Below are positions 45,795 to 55,965 of a stretch of DNA of 64,000 nucleotides, in pieces (within the stretch, counting starts at the first letter, position 1; every line of letters begins with the position of its first letter). The notes under the pieces are model-generated. The model searched no databases. It had not been told where the DNA came from and was given only the letters and a program-made list of their open reading frames with translations. The translations under genes were made by a program, and so were the position numbers. The stretch is from Pegea sp. RAD2-039 (lineage: Eukaryota > Chordata > Thaliacea > Salpida > Salpidae), in NCBI GenBank assembly GCA_034620365.1, contig JAQGEQ010000126.1, forward strand, positions 248,001 to 312,000, read 5' to 3'.

Positions 45795-47291
45795 ATGCAA
45801 AATAACAGGGAGATAAAAGAACAGTATAGAATTAAAGTCAAAAGAAAGCTTGCTTACTCTTCAGATGAAGATGTACAAGACACAATTGTAGAAGATAAAC
45901 AAAAAGTTTACCAATATGGTTTTAATACTGAAGTACCATCTTATGAGTCCAAACTAACCCCAGAATTTACAAATTCATCCGATGACTTAGTGGATTCCTC
46001 GCCAACAGAGCTTGCTTCTAGTTTTGAAGATGTTCAAGAAGTTTATGTGACTCCTGAGAAAGTGAAAAATAATATTTTTTCTTTTTCTCCTGCCGTACAA
46101 ACACCAGCTAGGAGATGGGACAGTGACAATGAAGCTAGTTTTAATCTATCTCCTTCTAAATCTGAAATACATCCAAAAACTTCAAACATTTTACAAAAAT
46201 CCTGCAAAAAGTCTGGTCTTAATATAAATGCAGACCTGTTTCATTCAAAGCTCTCTTATAAAAACAATCGAAGGTTCACTTCTAGGATTAATACAAAACT
46301 AAGAAATGTGAATCCATTCACACCTGAGAACCGAAGTATTAAAAAAGGAAAAAACAATGATTTAGATGACAGTTTATCATTTAGAACGACAATCAATAGA
46401 TACAATGAAGAGTTTATAGAGTTGAGTAAAGTTGGTGGAGGTAATTTCGGAGAGGTTTATAAATGTCAACATAAACTTGATGGTTGTCATTATGCCATCA
46501 AGAAATTAAAAACACAATATAAGAAACACAAGTTGACATTCTCAGCTATAAAAGAAGTGTTTATATCAGCTGTTATACATCACAAACACATGGTGAGGTA
46601 TTTCAACTCCTGGTTTGAAGGTGGAACTCTTTATATTCAAAATGAATTTTGTAATGCTGGAAGCTTAGCGGACCGATTATTAATTCTAAAGAAAAATGAT
46701 CGAACATTAACAGAAGATCAGGTCAAGCATTTGATGAGTCATGTACTAAAAGGGCTCAAGTATATTCACTCAAATGACTTTGCTCATCTTGATATTAAAC
46801 CTGGAAATATCCTCCGAGAGATTGGTTTTGGAGATCAAAAAAAAAGTGAAGATTTCCCTCTCTATAAAATTGGTGATTTTGGTCATGTAACGAATGTAGA
46901 CGATTCTGGCAAAGAAGAAGGGGATATCAGGTATATGGCGCCGGAACTCTTAAACTCTACCCCCGAAGATGATGTGACAAAGTCTGATATCTTTTCTACT
47001 GGAATGACTATATATGAATGTTTAACAAATGTCTCAATGCCAATCAAGGGTGATTTATGGCACCTGTTCCGAAACGAAGACCTTCCAAAAGTTAAAAATG
47101 TTTCTGAAATTATGAACAAAATTTTAAATTCAATGTGTTTAATGAAATGTAATTCACGCCCGACAGCTAAGGAGCTTTTAGAAAGTGAACTGTTAGTAAA
47201 GCCTGAACATGTGGATAATAAAACTTTAATAAAACAATTAAATGAGATGAAGAAAGAGCTGGCGTTGCTTAAAAACAAGCCACCTGAATAA
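45795..47291 (+). CDS. WEE1: WEE1 cell-cycle kinase
   Basis: One uninterrupted frame of 498 residues. WEE1 phosphorylates the inhibitory Tyr of CDK1 and delays mitosis, acting in the nucleus. The N-terminal 190 residues are polar with several Ser/Thr-Pro sites and the NPFTPE motif seen in animal WEE1. The kinase domain spans about residues 205-475: GGGNFGEV loop, catalytic Lys in YAIKK, WEE1-type RYFNSWFEGG and QNEFCNAGSLAD, catalytic loop HLDIKPGN, DFGHVT, and EEGDIRYMAPELL. The APE triplet is more like PKMYT1 than vertebrate WEE1, but there is no membrane segment. A short C-terminal coiled stretch follows (LIKQLNEMKKELALLK). The coding region has no introns, unlike almost every neighbour. 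The start ATG lies 15 bases after a clear acceptor at 45779. AATAAA overlaps the stop codon. Confidence 0.93.
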   Translation: MQNNREIKEQYRIKVKRKLAYSSDEDVQDTIVEDKQKVYQYGFNTEVPSYESKLTPEFTNSSDDLVDSSPTELASSFEDVQEVYVTPEKVKNNIFSFSPAVQTPARRWDSDNEASFNLSPSKSEIHPKTSNILQKSCKKSGLNINADLFHSKLSYKNNRRFTSRINTKLRNVNPFTPENRSIKKGKNNDLDDSLSFRTTINRYNEEFIELSKVGGGNFGEVYKCQHKLDGCHYAIKKLKTQYKKHKLTFSAIKEVFISAVIHHKHMVRYFNSWFEGGTLYIQNEFCNAGSLADRLLILKKNDRTLTEDQVKHLMSHVLKGLKYIHSNDFAHLDIKPGNILREIGFGDQKKSEDFPLYKIGDFGHVTNVDDSGKEEGDIRYMAPELLNSTPEDDVTKSDIFSTGMTIYECLTNVSMPIKGDLWHLFRNEDLPKVKNVSEIMNKILNSMCLMKCNSRPTAKELLESELLVKPEHVDNKTLIKQLNEMKKELALLKNKPPE

Positions 47292-47539
47292 AACTACTTT
47301 TACAATAGATGGCGATATTGTATTACAACAAATATCATGCTTGCTATAGTTTCATTAATAATCATGTTAACTAAATGACGTTGATAGCTTGTGTGGTATA
47401 CTTCCAACTTTGTTTCAATTCTTCTTTTTTCCATGCTCTAAAATGTTTATAGTATATAACATTTTTGTTGAAACATGTAAGTTTGTTTTTAAAGTAATAA
47501 GACTTTTGTCTATTTTAACAGCTACATTTTTTCCTAAAT

Positions 47540-47563
47540 ACTTTTCTTTGAATATTCTTGCAG
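47540..47563 (+). promoter_or_regulatory. Orphan splice acceptor before CDC6 (possible trans-splice site)
   Basis: A pyrimidine-rich tract ending in TTCTTGCAG lies 14 bases before the CDC6 start codon, and the intergenic distance to WEE1 is short. No convincing 5' exon with a donor is obvious in between. It could take a spliced leader, as in tunicate operons, or pair with an unseen untranslated exon. Confidence 0.4.
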
Positions 47564-47577
47564 AGAGATTTGTAATA

Positions 47578-49520
47578 ATGGCTTCTAATGCTAAGATTTT
47601 AAATGAGAAAATATTGAAGGTGAACCTGGATGATGAATGTCTTCACGTGATTACTGATAGCACAAAGAGCTTAACTGATAATAAGGTCATGAAAGAGATC
47701 TTGAAATTGTCTCCTGTGAAAACTCCAAACAGATTCTCATCTCCGACGAAAAAATCAACTTTTATTTCCCCTAAACGTAGCAAAAGAAATTTAAATTCAA
47801 ATTTCTTTTGTTCTTCACCTAGTCCCTCGAAAATCTTGAAGATAGATAATACTGAAAACTTGGATTTATGCCAAAAAAGAAAGAATAAAAAAGAACTTTT
47901 TTCAAAATTACAAACAGGTGCTTTCAATTTTTTTCCGCAGATAATTGTTGATTTTTTATTTAACAAAATTTTGAATGAAAATTTATCAATCTTAAAAATT
48001 GATTTTTTTGTTTCAATCACAGAAACAATAGGAGCTTTCCATGCAAACCATCAAAATGATTTAGTTGAACGAGAGACAGAAATTGATCTGATCTCTTCTT
48101 TTATCATCGAAAATAACAAAAAATTTTCATCCAAATCCTTGTATATCTCAGGACCTCCAGGAACAGGAAAGACTGCTTGTGTCACAAACGTCTACAAAAG
48201 TCATCAGGTTTCATTCGATTCTGATATTTCAAGTGTCTATGACAAGTTAAAACTTGTAGATAAGCAAAATCCTACATCAAGTTGTTTCCATCAATTGTAT
48301 GTCTCTAAGTCCTTCAGCTGTTTATCAAAAAATTGCCAAAGAATTTGGCTTGGGTAGAAAGCATCACGTTTCAAGCACAGCTGCTAAAAATCGTATCGAA
48401 GAGATGTTATCATCAAGCGGCAAGATGATGTAAGCTTAAAGACTTAAATCTGAATCATTTTTATAAATTATTTTGTTTACTAATTGATGTTTTCAGCCTC
48501 ATTATTCTTGATGAAATGGACCAAACACCCGAGGATATTCTTTACTCGATCTTTGATTGGGTCACTTTACCTAATTCAAGACTTTTACTAATCGGCATCG
48601 CCAATTCACTTGATCTAACTGATCGCATCTTACCAAGGTAATCCCCTCCCTTCATCACATCAATTAATTTAACAAATTCATTTGTAGATTACAAGTAAAC
48701 ATCAAATCGAAACCACAGCTCCTCAATTTTAAACCTTATAATCAGAAGCAACTAACGAAGATTATGGAATCAAGATTACCGAAGGTATCCAGTTGGATTT
48801 CTTCTCCTCATCTTAGTTCTTTTTCCTCACAGAATTCCGATGAAAAATATTCTTTAATTGATCCGATAGCTATTCAATTGTGTGCTCGTAAAGTAGCGGC
48901 ATCCAGTGGTGATGCTAGGTTGTGTCTTGATGTTTGTCGACGTGGATTGGAGAACAGTAACAATGGTGAGATCGTCGGATCTGTGATGACGTCATCTCAG
49001 CTGATTTATTCTTTAGATAAAGTGACGATCCTTAAAATTTCTAAACTCATGAACGACACCTCGTTGAATGGAATTGTTTCACAAAATAAGAGTTGTAGCG
49101 AAGGGGAATTCCCTATCCAGCAAAAGTTAGTCATCTGCTCGCTGATAATTGCTTCTAAGAAACAAAAGTCCCAGGACATCAACTTGGGCAAGGTTTGAGA
49201 TTGATTGAAATAAAGAAACTTTTAAAAGTTGACCTTTGAACAGCTTCACGAGGTTTACAGTGACGTTTGCAAACAGAGGCAAATATCGTCTCTCAGTCAG
49301 TCCGAGTTTACATCAATATGTCAGCTGATTGAGTCACGTGGTATTATCAATGTGAAAAAGCATAAGCAAAATCGACTTTCCAAGGTAACACAAACCAATC
49401 ACGAGCCAGTAATCAAACGTTGTCAACTTCCAGGTTCGATTTTCACTCCTTGAATCCGACATCGAATCAATTCTTCAAGATAAAGAACTTCTCGGTTCGA
49501 TCTTGAAACGCAATTCTTAA
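47578..49520 (+). CDS. CDC6: CDC6 replication-licensing ATPase
   Basis: Seven exons (47578-47917, 48023-48232, 48282-48429, 48497-48637, 48688-49192, 49244-49384, 49434-49520) give 523 residues; vertebrate CDC6 is about 560. It loads the MCM helicase on origins together with ORC and CDT1. The N-terminal 110 residues are a regulatory region with CDK sites (LSPVKTP, SPTKK, SPKRSKRN) and an RxL-like cyclin docking motif. The AAA+ core has Walker A SGPPGTGKTA, the NCMSLSPSAVY block, Walker B LIILDEMDQ, sensor 1 IGIANSLDLTDRILPR and the arginine-rich CARKVAASSGDARLCLDVCRRGL. A winged-helix domain closes it. The ATG at 47578 is chosen because an acceptor (TTCTTGCAG, 47563) lies 14 bases before it; the open frame upstream of it is leader sequence. 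Intron 1 (105 nt) has no in-frame stop. Only about 290 bases separate this start from the WEE1 stop. Confidence 0.93.
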
Positions 49521-49756
49521 TTCTTTTCTTCAATTTCCTTTTTATCTCTGCTTCTAAACCGGATTTGATTTTTATGAACTTTTTAGTGCCTTTCTTCACT
49601 CATAAAAACAATCATTTTTCGATTTTATTTATTTAAAATTTTAATAAATATGATCAAAAGAATCTTAAGAATCAAAATTTTTAGTGAAAGAATCAGGAAA
49701 ATTATTCTGTAAATTAGAAATTCATTTAATGATTGTCGAAAGAGTTGACAAAAATT

Positions 49757-50648
49757 CTAAAGTTTTGACCATTTTGGTATCTTATTATGAGGTGGAATTT
49801 GAAACATTCTACGATACAGGCTTTGACCTCCGTCGATCTTTAACGTTTCACCTGAAACATACAAATATTTGAAAATAGTTTTATGACAAATGTAAGAAAC
49901 ACCGACCAGTTATATAAGCACTTGACGGAGACAGTAAAAAGCAAACCATTGAGGCCACCTCATCTGGTTCACCCAGCCGCCCACTTGGTTGATACTTTTT
50001 AGCTTCACCGAAAACATCTGCCGGATAATTTTTAGCAGCACTTTCAGAATAAATAGTCCCAGGTGCCACTGAATTAATCCTAACTCCTTTGTCGACCCAT
50101 TCTAGAGCTAAAGTCTTAGTTAGATTAATAACACCAGCTCTAGCAGCGCTTGTATGAGCCATTAAAGGCATTCCGTTCCAAACATCTGCTACGATGTTGA
50201 TGATTACCCCGCTGTTCGCTTTCATCCATTGCTTATAAGCTTGTTGGCAACAGTAAAAAGTTCCAGTTAAGTTGGTTTCTATCACAGCATTCCAGCCTTT
50301 TGAACTGATGTCTTCTGCAAATGCCTGGAATTGTCCTCCACCATTATTAACCAGAAAATCTAACTTTCCAAATTTCTCTATTGTTCTTTCAACTAAACCT
50401 TTCACTTCATCTTCTTTTCGAATATTACAAGGTAGAGAAATGACCCTTCCACTTTTGTTATCATTTTCTAAGTTTAGTTTTGATTCTGTGCTTTTCAGTT
50501 TATTCAAATTTCGTGAAGCAATCACGACATTACATCCAAGATAAGATAGCTCTTTCGTAATCGCCTCTCCTATGCCACTACCACCACCAGTCACAATTGC
50601 AACTTTATTCAAAAATAAATCTCTTTTAAAAATACTTCTCATTTTCAT
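49757..50648 (-). CDS. PECR: Peroxisomal trans-2-enoyl-CoA reductase
   Basis: Exons 50648-49907 and 49851-49757, split by a 55-nt intron, give 278 residues (vertebrate PECR about 303). PECR reduces trans-2-enoyl-CoA with NADPH in chain elongation and phytol metabolism. It is a short-chain dehydrogenase: TGGGSGIG cofactor loop near residue 20, SRN for NADP, NNGGGQ at about 100, and an active-site region around ADVWNG...HTSAARAG where the usual Tyr-x3-Lys is replaced by a His-x6-Arg-like pattern, as is typical of PECR and its DECR relatives rather than classical SDRs. VAPGTIYSESA and ITGETLKIDGGQSL follow. The spliced second exon ends in WSKL, so the protein closes with SKL, a textbook PTS1 peroxisomal signal; without splicing it would end RCFLHLS and lose the signal. 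Confidence 0.93.
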
Positions 50649-51831
50649 CTAAATAAAAACTATTTATAATTTAATAAAAATATATTTTCTTTTTAAGTTA
50701 TATAAAGTTGAAAATAATTTTAAAAGTTTTTTGCTAATTAGTTAATGTTTAAATATCTAAAATTGTAAAGTGATTTTATAAACAGATCAACATTTTGGTC
50801 AAATAAAAGACATTATTGAAAATAGAAGTCTTATAATTAAAATGATAAAAATGAGTAAACTTTTTGTTTTACAAAAACAATTTTTCACCTGTAAAAAAAT
50901 AATTTAATTTATTTGTAAGTTTTCATTTCTTATTATTTATTGCAAAGCAAAATAAAATGGCTTTTTTTATTTTCGGAATATTTACTACTATATTTATTAT
51001 TATAGTTTAACTCTATTGAAGAAATTAATAAAACATATTTATACAATCTTATTCTTATGATTAATTTTGTTTCTTTAATTGCATTTTTAAAACGTGAGAT
51101 GCTAAATTAAAGATCATATAAAGAAAGGCTTGATAGCGTTTCATGGAAAAAAAAATTTGTAAAAAAACAACAAAAATGATGCTTAAAAGAAACAGAATAG
51201 AGTCCTGAAGTTATAGTACACCTTTTCCACTCAACTAACTCATTTTACTTGTTTACAGGGCAACTTGAAGATGTTCTTATATTATACACTTGACTGATAT
51301 ATATCGCAAATAACAGCCAGGTTTATCAGGATCTTAACATCTAACTAGCTTTATTTGGACCATAACCTCTAGTTACCTTTATTTGTTGAATAATTCTAAA
51401 AATGTATTCTTATCATGAAACTATTTTTCATTAGAATGTCGTTTAATCTTGATCTTAAAACTTTGTTTCTTTCATCATGACACAACTACGCTAAACAAGT
51501 CTTGAAAAAGACTTACGAACCTCTTGAATTTACTGAGATCGAATCCAAAATAATTTAAGGAACAAATTCATATCCTGCCAATTCAAAACAAAGAATTGTT
51601 TTTACTTTATAAGCTTTTCATCTCATTATGTTGGAAAATATATATTGATAAAAACAATTAAAAAATCTAATAATAAACTCAATAATTGTTTTATCTTTTC
51701 ACTACAAGAAATAACTTTTCACATAATTGTAAAGCAATGTACAAATACTTAAATGAGTTTATTCAGAAAAAAAGTCACCATCGAATAACAACCTAAAAAA
51801 AGTTCATTTCAACTTAAAGTTGAAAGATAAT
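50649..51831. other. AT-rich gap between RPB8 and PECR
   Basis: Upstream of PECR and downstream of RPB8, both on the minus strand. AT-rich; no gene, repeat or clear regulatory site recognised. Confidence 0.5.
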
Positions 51832-53098
51832 TTAGAAAGCTAATTTCTTCATCATCAAATATATATTCTGATCAACTTGCATCCCGTGTAAGTTATTAGC
51901 GTCACCTTGAAGTCTCATCAACAAACCACCGAATGAAACATACGCGGAAACGCGAGAAGCAACGTCTGAAACTTGTTCATCACCTTCTATTCTATACACC
52001 TACAAATTAAATTTAGTTTATAAAGAAACTAGATAAATTGAATCAACTAACCCTTCCATACATGATGTAGTCAAACTGTTTGGTTCGGGTCGACTCTTCC
52101 TCCCATAAGGGATTATATTCACCATCATGAGGTCTACCATCATCTTTTAATGTCGTGGCCAACACTAAACGGAATTTATCTCCGAGGCCTAGTTGGTAGA
52201 TCTGAAACAAAAATATTATTTAATGACTGCTTATCTTTTAAACTTTTTTAGTTTGAATCAACCATCAATAGCAATAATATTTATTGATTTTATAAAATTA
52301 ATAATTATTGTAACTTATCAGCTTGTACAGACATTATTAATTTTATAAAACCAATTAATATTACTGCTATTATGATGACAACATTTATTTCACAAAAATA
52401 ATTAAAACATCAAAGGTTTTTATTTACAGCTTATAAAAAACTGAAAAACCAAGAAAAATTACCAATAAAATAATAATCAAGTAATATTATAAATATATTA
52501 TTATAAAAAAATTAGCTTTTCATAAGCATATTGTAAAAGATACATTTTTTAATCATGTACAATCTTAATGTTTACAAAAGAAATAAAAGTTATACTTTAA
52601 TTGATATTTTAAAGATTAGATTTTCTTTTAAGTAACTTAAGGTAGACACAAGAAACAGTATACATCATAAAAAGTAAAAACAATAAAATAGTTGGATATA
52701 TTATCTAAACATAAAATATAAAACTTATTAAACAAAAAATTAATATATAAAAAATAAAGATAATTTATATTACTTTATAGCAAATTATACTTAAACTAAA
52801 AAAAATAATCTAAACTAAACTGATGTTTATAATATATTATATAAAACTATTATAAAAAGATTACCATATGAGCAAATAATTAAATATAATTGATAAAAAA
52901 CAGTAAAATACAAAAATAGATATTTTATTCAAAAATAAAACAATTTATCATATAAAAAGTTACCTGTGAATGAATATCTAAAAGCAAATCCATCTTAAAA
53001 GATTCACTGTCACAATGAAGACGAGAAACCCTTTCAAACTTTTTCATTTCAGGATCAATATCCTTTATATCAAAAATATCTTCAAACAGCCAAGACAT
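51832..53098 (-). CDS. POLR2H: RNA polymerase subunit RPB8 (RPABC3)
   Basis: Three exons, 53098-52964, 52201-52052 and 51999-51832, give exactly 150 residues, the length of human RPB8. This subunit is shared by RNA polymerases I, II and III in the nucleus. The N-terminus reads [14 protein letters not shown], then [20 protein letters not shown]; the middle has [12 protein letters not shown] and EYNP; the end has [28 protein letters not shown] and MMKKLAF, all RPB8 signatures in the right order. Intron 1 is about 760 nt and AT-rich, intron 2 only 52 nt. All junctions are phase 0. Confidence 0.97.
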
Positions 53099-55965
53099 AT
53101 TGAAACCTTGAAGGTAAATTGAAGCACTGAGATATTAGATAATGTGGTTCTCTAGCAAGGCACAAGAATATTTGCATAAAATTTATGCCTAAAATGGCTT
53201 AAATTGATTTAGCTAGAAAAATTGCAAATAACGGTATATCATTTTAATTAATAGTTATAGTAAAATAAAATACAAATTTTAATTTATATTTAACTTTATA
53301 ACAACATTTGAAAGGTTATTAATTGATAATAACACAAACTTGTAATTCAATATTTATAATGAAAATACGATTTTTAATCTTTCGATAAAATGCCTTACTT
53401 ATTTCACAAGAAGTAATAAACTGATTGAGTCATGAAAAGATGATTTGAATTTGACTGCTTTAGATTAAGTTTTATTTATAAGAAAAGGATTGTCATTTAT
53501 TTGTTGATTTTTATTGTTTAGCAATTTTCCCGACTTTAAAATTTCTAACAAAATTAAAAATTATAGATGTTTTAGGTCAACCAAAAAATATTTATTTGGA
53601 AAATAAAATAGTATATCGTGTGAATAGATTTGTATCCCGCAATATCTGTAATATTCTTCTCTTTACTTGGAGGAAAGAATTTTGAATTGTCATGTCAAAA
53701 TAAATCACAGCGATTAAGTATTCAAATATATCGATATTGCATTTGATTTATAAATGTGTTTCAGGCTCAAACCTTGTATAAGTTGATTTAAAGGGGTTTG
53801 AACAAATACTCATTTTTAATATTTGATAATAAATTATTAAATATCGCAGTGGGCTACTTTAAAACGTACTTTATAGCGAAACTCTGTTTTTGTGACAATC
53901 TTTCGATATTCCCTTCCCTTTTTACATTCCTATTTAATAATCATTCGAATAAAAATATGACTTGAGCTTAAGCTTATTGACTTAAATAAATTATGATGGA
54001 AACGCTACATTTTTTTACTATCACAGCTTCAATAACAGACGTTCTATCTAAATGAAAAATGAGTTTTTTCGGAAGTTCTAAGACTCGAACCATGTAGTTA
54101 TTGGAATTAACTTATGACTTGAATGAAAGTTGCTTTGGTATTTTAGAATAATTGACTGACTTGTAACTATAAAAATGCAATAATTTTCTGGAGGCCATTT
54201 GAAAAAGGTTTTAGGAGTTAAATTTGTAACATTTTTTTTAGAAAATGCTAGTTATTAATTGCTGTTTATAAAAATCGATGTTACATTATTTCAAAGCAAT
54301 CATTTAAGTATCTTATTTCTACTTATTCAACTGTGCTTAAAATTGTCTCTGTCAAAACTACGTTGTTGAAGTTTCTTATATCTGATTATTCAAAATTTTA
54401 CAAGTGTATATAGATCGGATAATTAAATATATGGTAAAATACAGTTGCTCGACAAGTTAAACTAAACAATTTTTAAAAGCTTGTACATTTTTGTATAAAA
54501 TGTAGTTTTATCTTAAAGACCAAGATAAAAAATTTAATATTTCCATAGTTAAAACAACTATATATATTTACTTATAGTTAACCTGGTTTGATAACAAAAA
54601 CGCTTTTTCATTTATAATTTAGATTGTGTTCAGGTTGCTTTGAAGTTCCAAAATGATTCTAAATCATTGTTCATTTTACTATTGAGCATTACGTTTGTTT
54701 CAATGCTTTATTTGGTTCGGTATATTTTTACATGTTAAGTTTTGTTTTAAGATTTATAAAAAACTATAATTTTATATTTGACACTAACAGCGCTGTTGAG
54801 TACGATATTTTTAACTCAGGTCTTCGAGTTTCTGATTCATTTCATTTATTTTACGATAAAAATGTTCAGGCGTAGTATTATGTCTAGTTGTAACAGCTGT
54901 AGGGGTTCTTATAAATATTAGTTAGTACTTATTTAAGGTACTGGTTTAAAATTGCTAAATTTTATTTTACTTTTAAACTGTGTATCTAAATATAGCAGTT
55001 TCTATTGTTCTGCTATATGAAGTTATTTGATTTTATTTATTTTTTGCTGGCTATCAAGGATCTTTTTACTTAAGTTTTCAACTGACATAAAATTAAACTA
55101 AAATCGATTCTTGTTGCTTTGGTTGGTATAAATTTATTTTTAATTTGTTATTCTAGAACTGAAATATTTTATGTGAATGTGAGTGCTTTGTTCTATATAA
55201 TTATATTAGTTATAAGAGTATGATTTTGTAGATAGTCCGAAAAGTTGTATAGTTGCGAGATAAATTAAAATAAGATTAATGTTTCCATAATTTCAATAAT
55301 TTTAGTTTATATTTTAGTAATGATAAACAAAAAGTTAGCGTCAATAATTCTTTTGTTCGTGGATTTTTAATTTTTTTTACATTATATCTGTTGTCTTCAC
55401 AAAATGTTAAACAAATCAGTTCGTGATTTGATAGTTTTTTTTTATGCTTTTATGTTTGAATATTTCTGTTGCCAATGATGGCCAATACCTCTTTTCAGGT
55501 ATTTTAAGTTTTGAAATTTCTTTTTCTTCATTTTTATGGCTTGTTAAAATATTTTTCATTTTATAATACCTTAATGATTTAAAATAGTTATAGAGCTAGA
55601 AAGATTATATCAGTTTAATATAAGTTATTAGTTTATTCATTTCATTTTAAGTTTTTGAATAATTATGAAGACTTCTGTAAAAAGCACTTATATTGTGGAA
55701 ACGGTTCCTAAGTGGGTTAATTTTTGAAACAATTTTTTAAAAGTTTAAGGTCCAATATTTTACAAAATAATATTTTTAAAATTATTTTTATGAGTTTGTA
55801 TAAACAGTTTTTATTTCTATAAGTTTTTTTAATTAATACTTCTCAAATTATTCTTTTTTTATATACATTTATAAGAAATCTTGCTTAACTGTTGTTTTCA
55901 TTCAGACCTTATTTCTACTTCATATCTATATTTTTCAACAATTGTTTTGTAATCCTATTTTTAAC
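53099..55965. other. AT-rich region between divergent RPB8 and 4E-T genes
   Basis: About 2.9 kb that should contain two promoters, but I recognise no specific motif. No coding or repeat structure is supported. Confidence 0.5.

Noticed and set aside
47389-47577. Upstream in-frame extension of CDC6 starting at MCGILPTLF
   Set aside because: Hydrophobic AT-rich leader; a good splice acceptor lies just before the ATG at 47578, so the extension is not in the mature coding region.
47643-48020. Minus-strand open frame over CDC6 exon 1
   Set aside because: Antisense shadow; the plus strand has clear CDC6 features.
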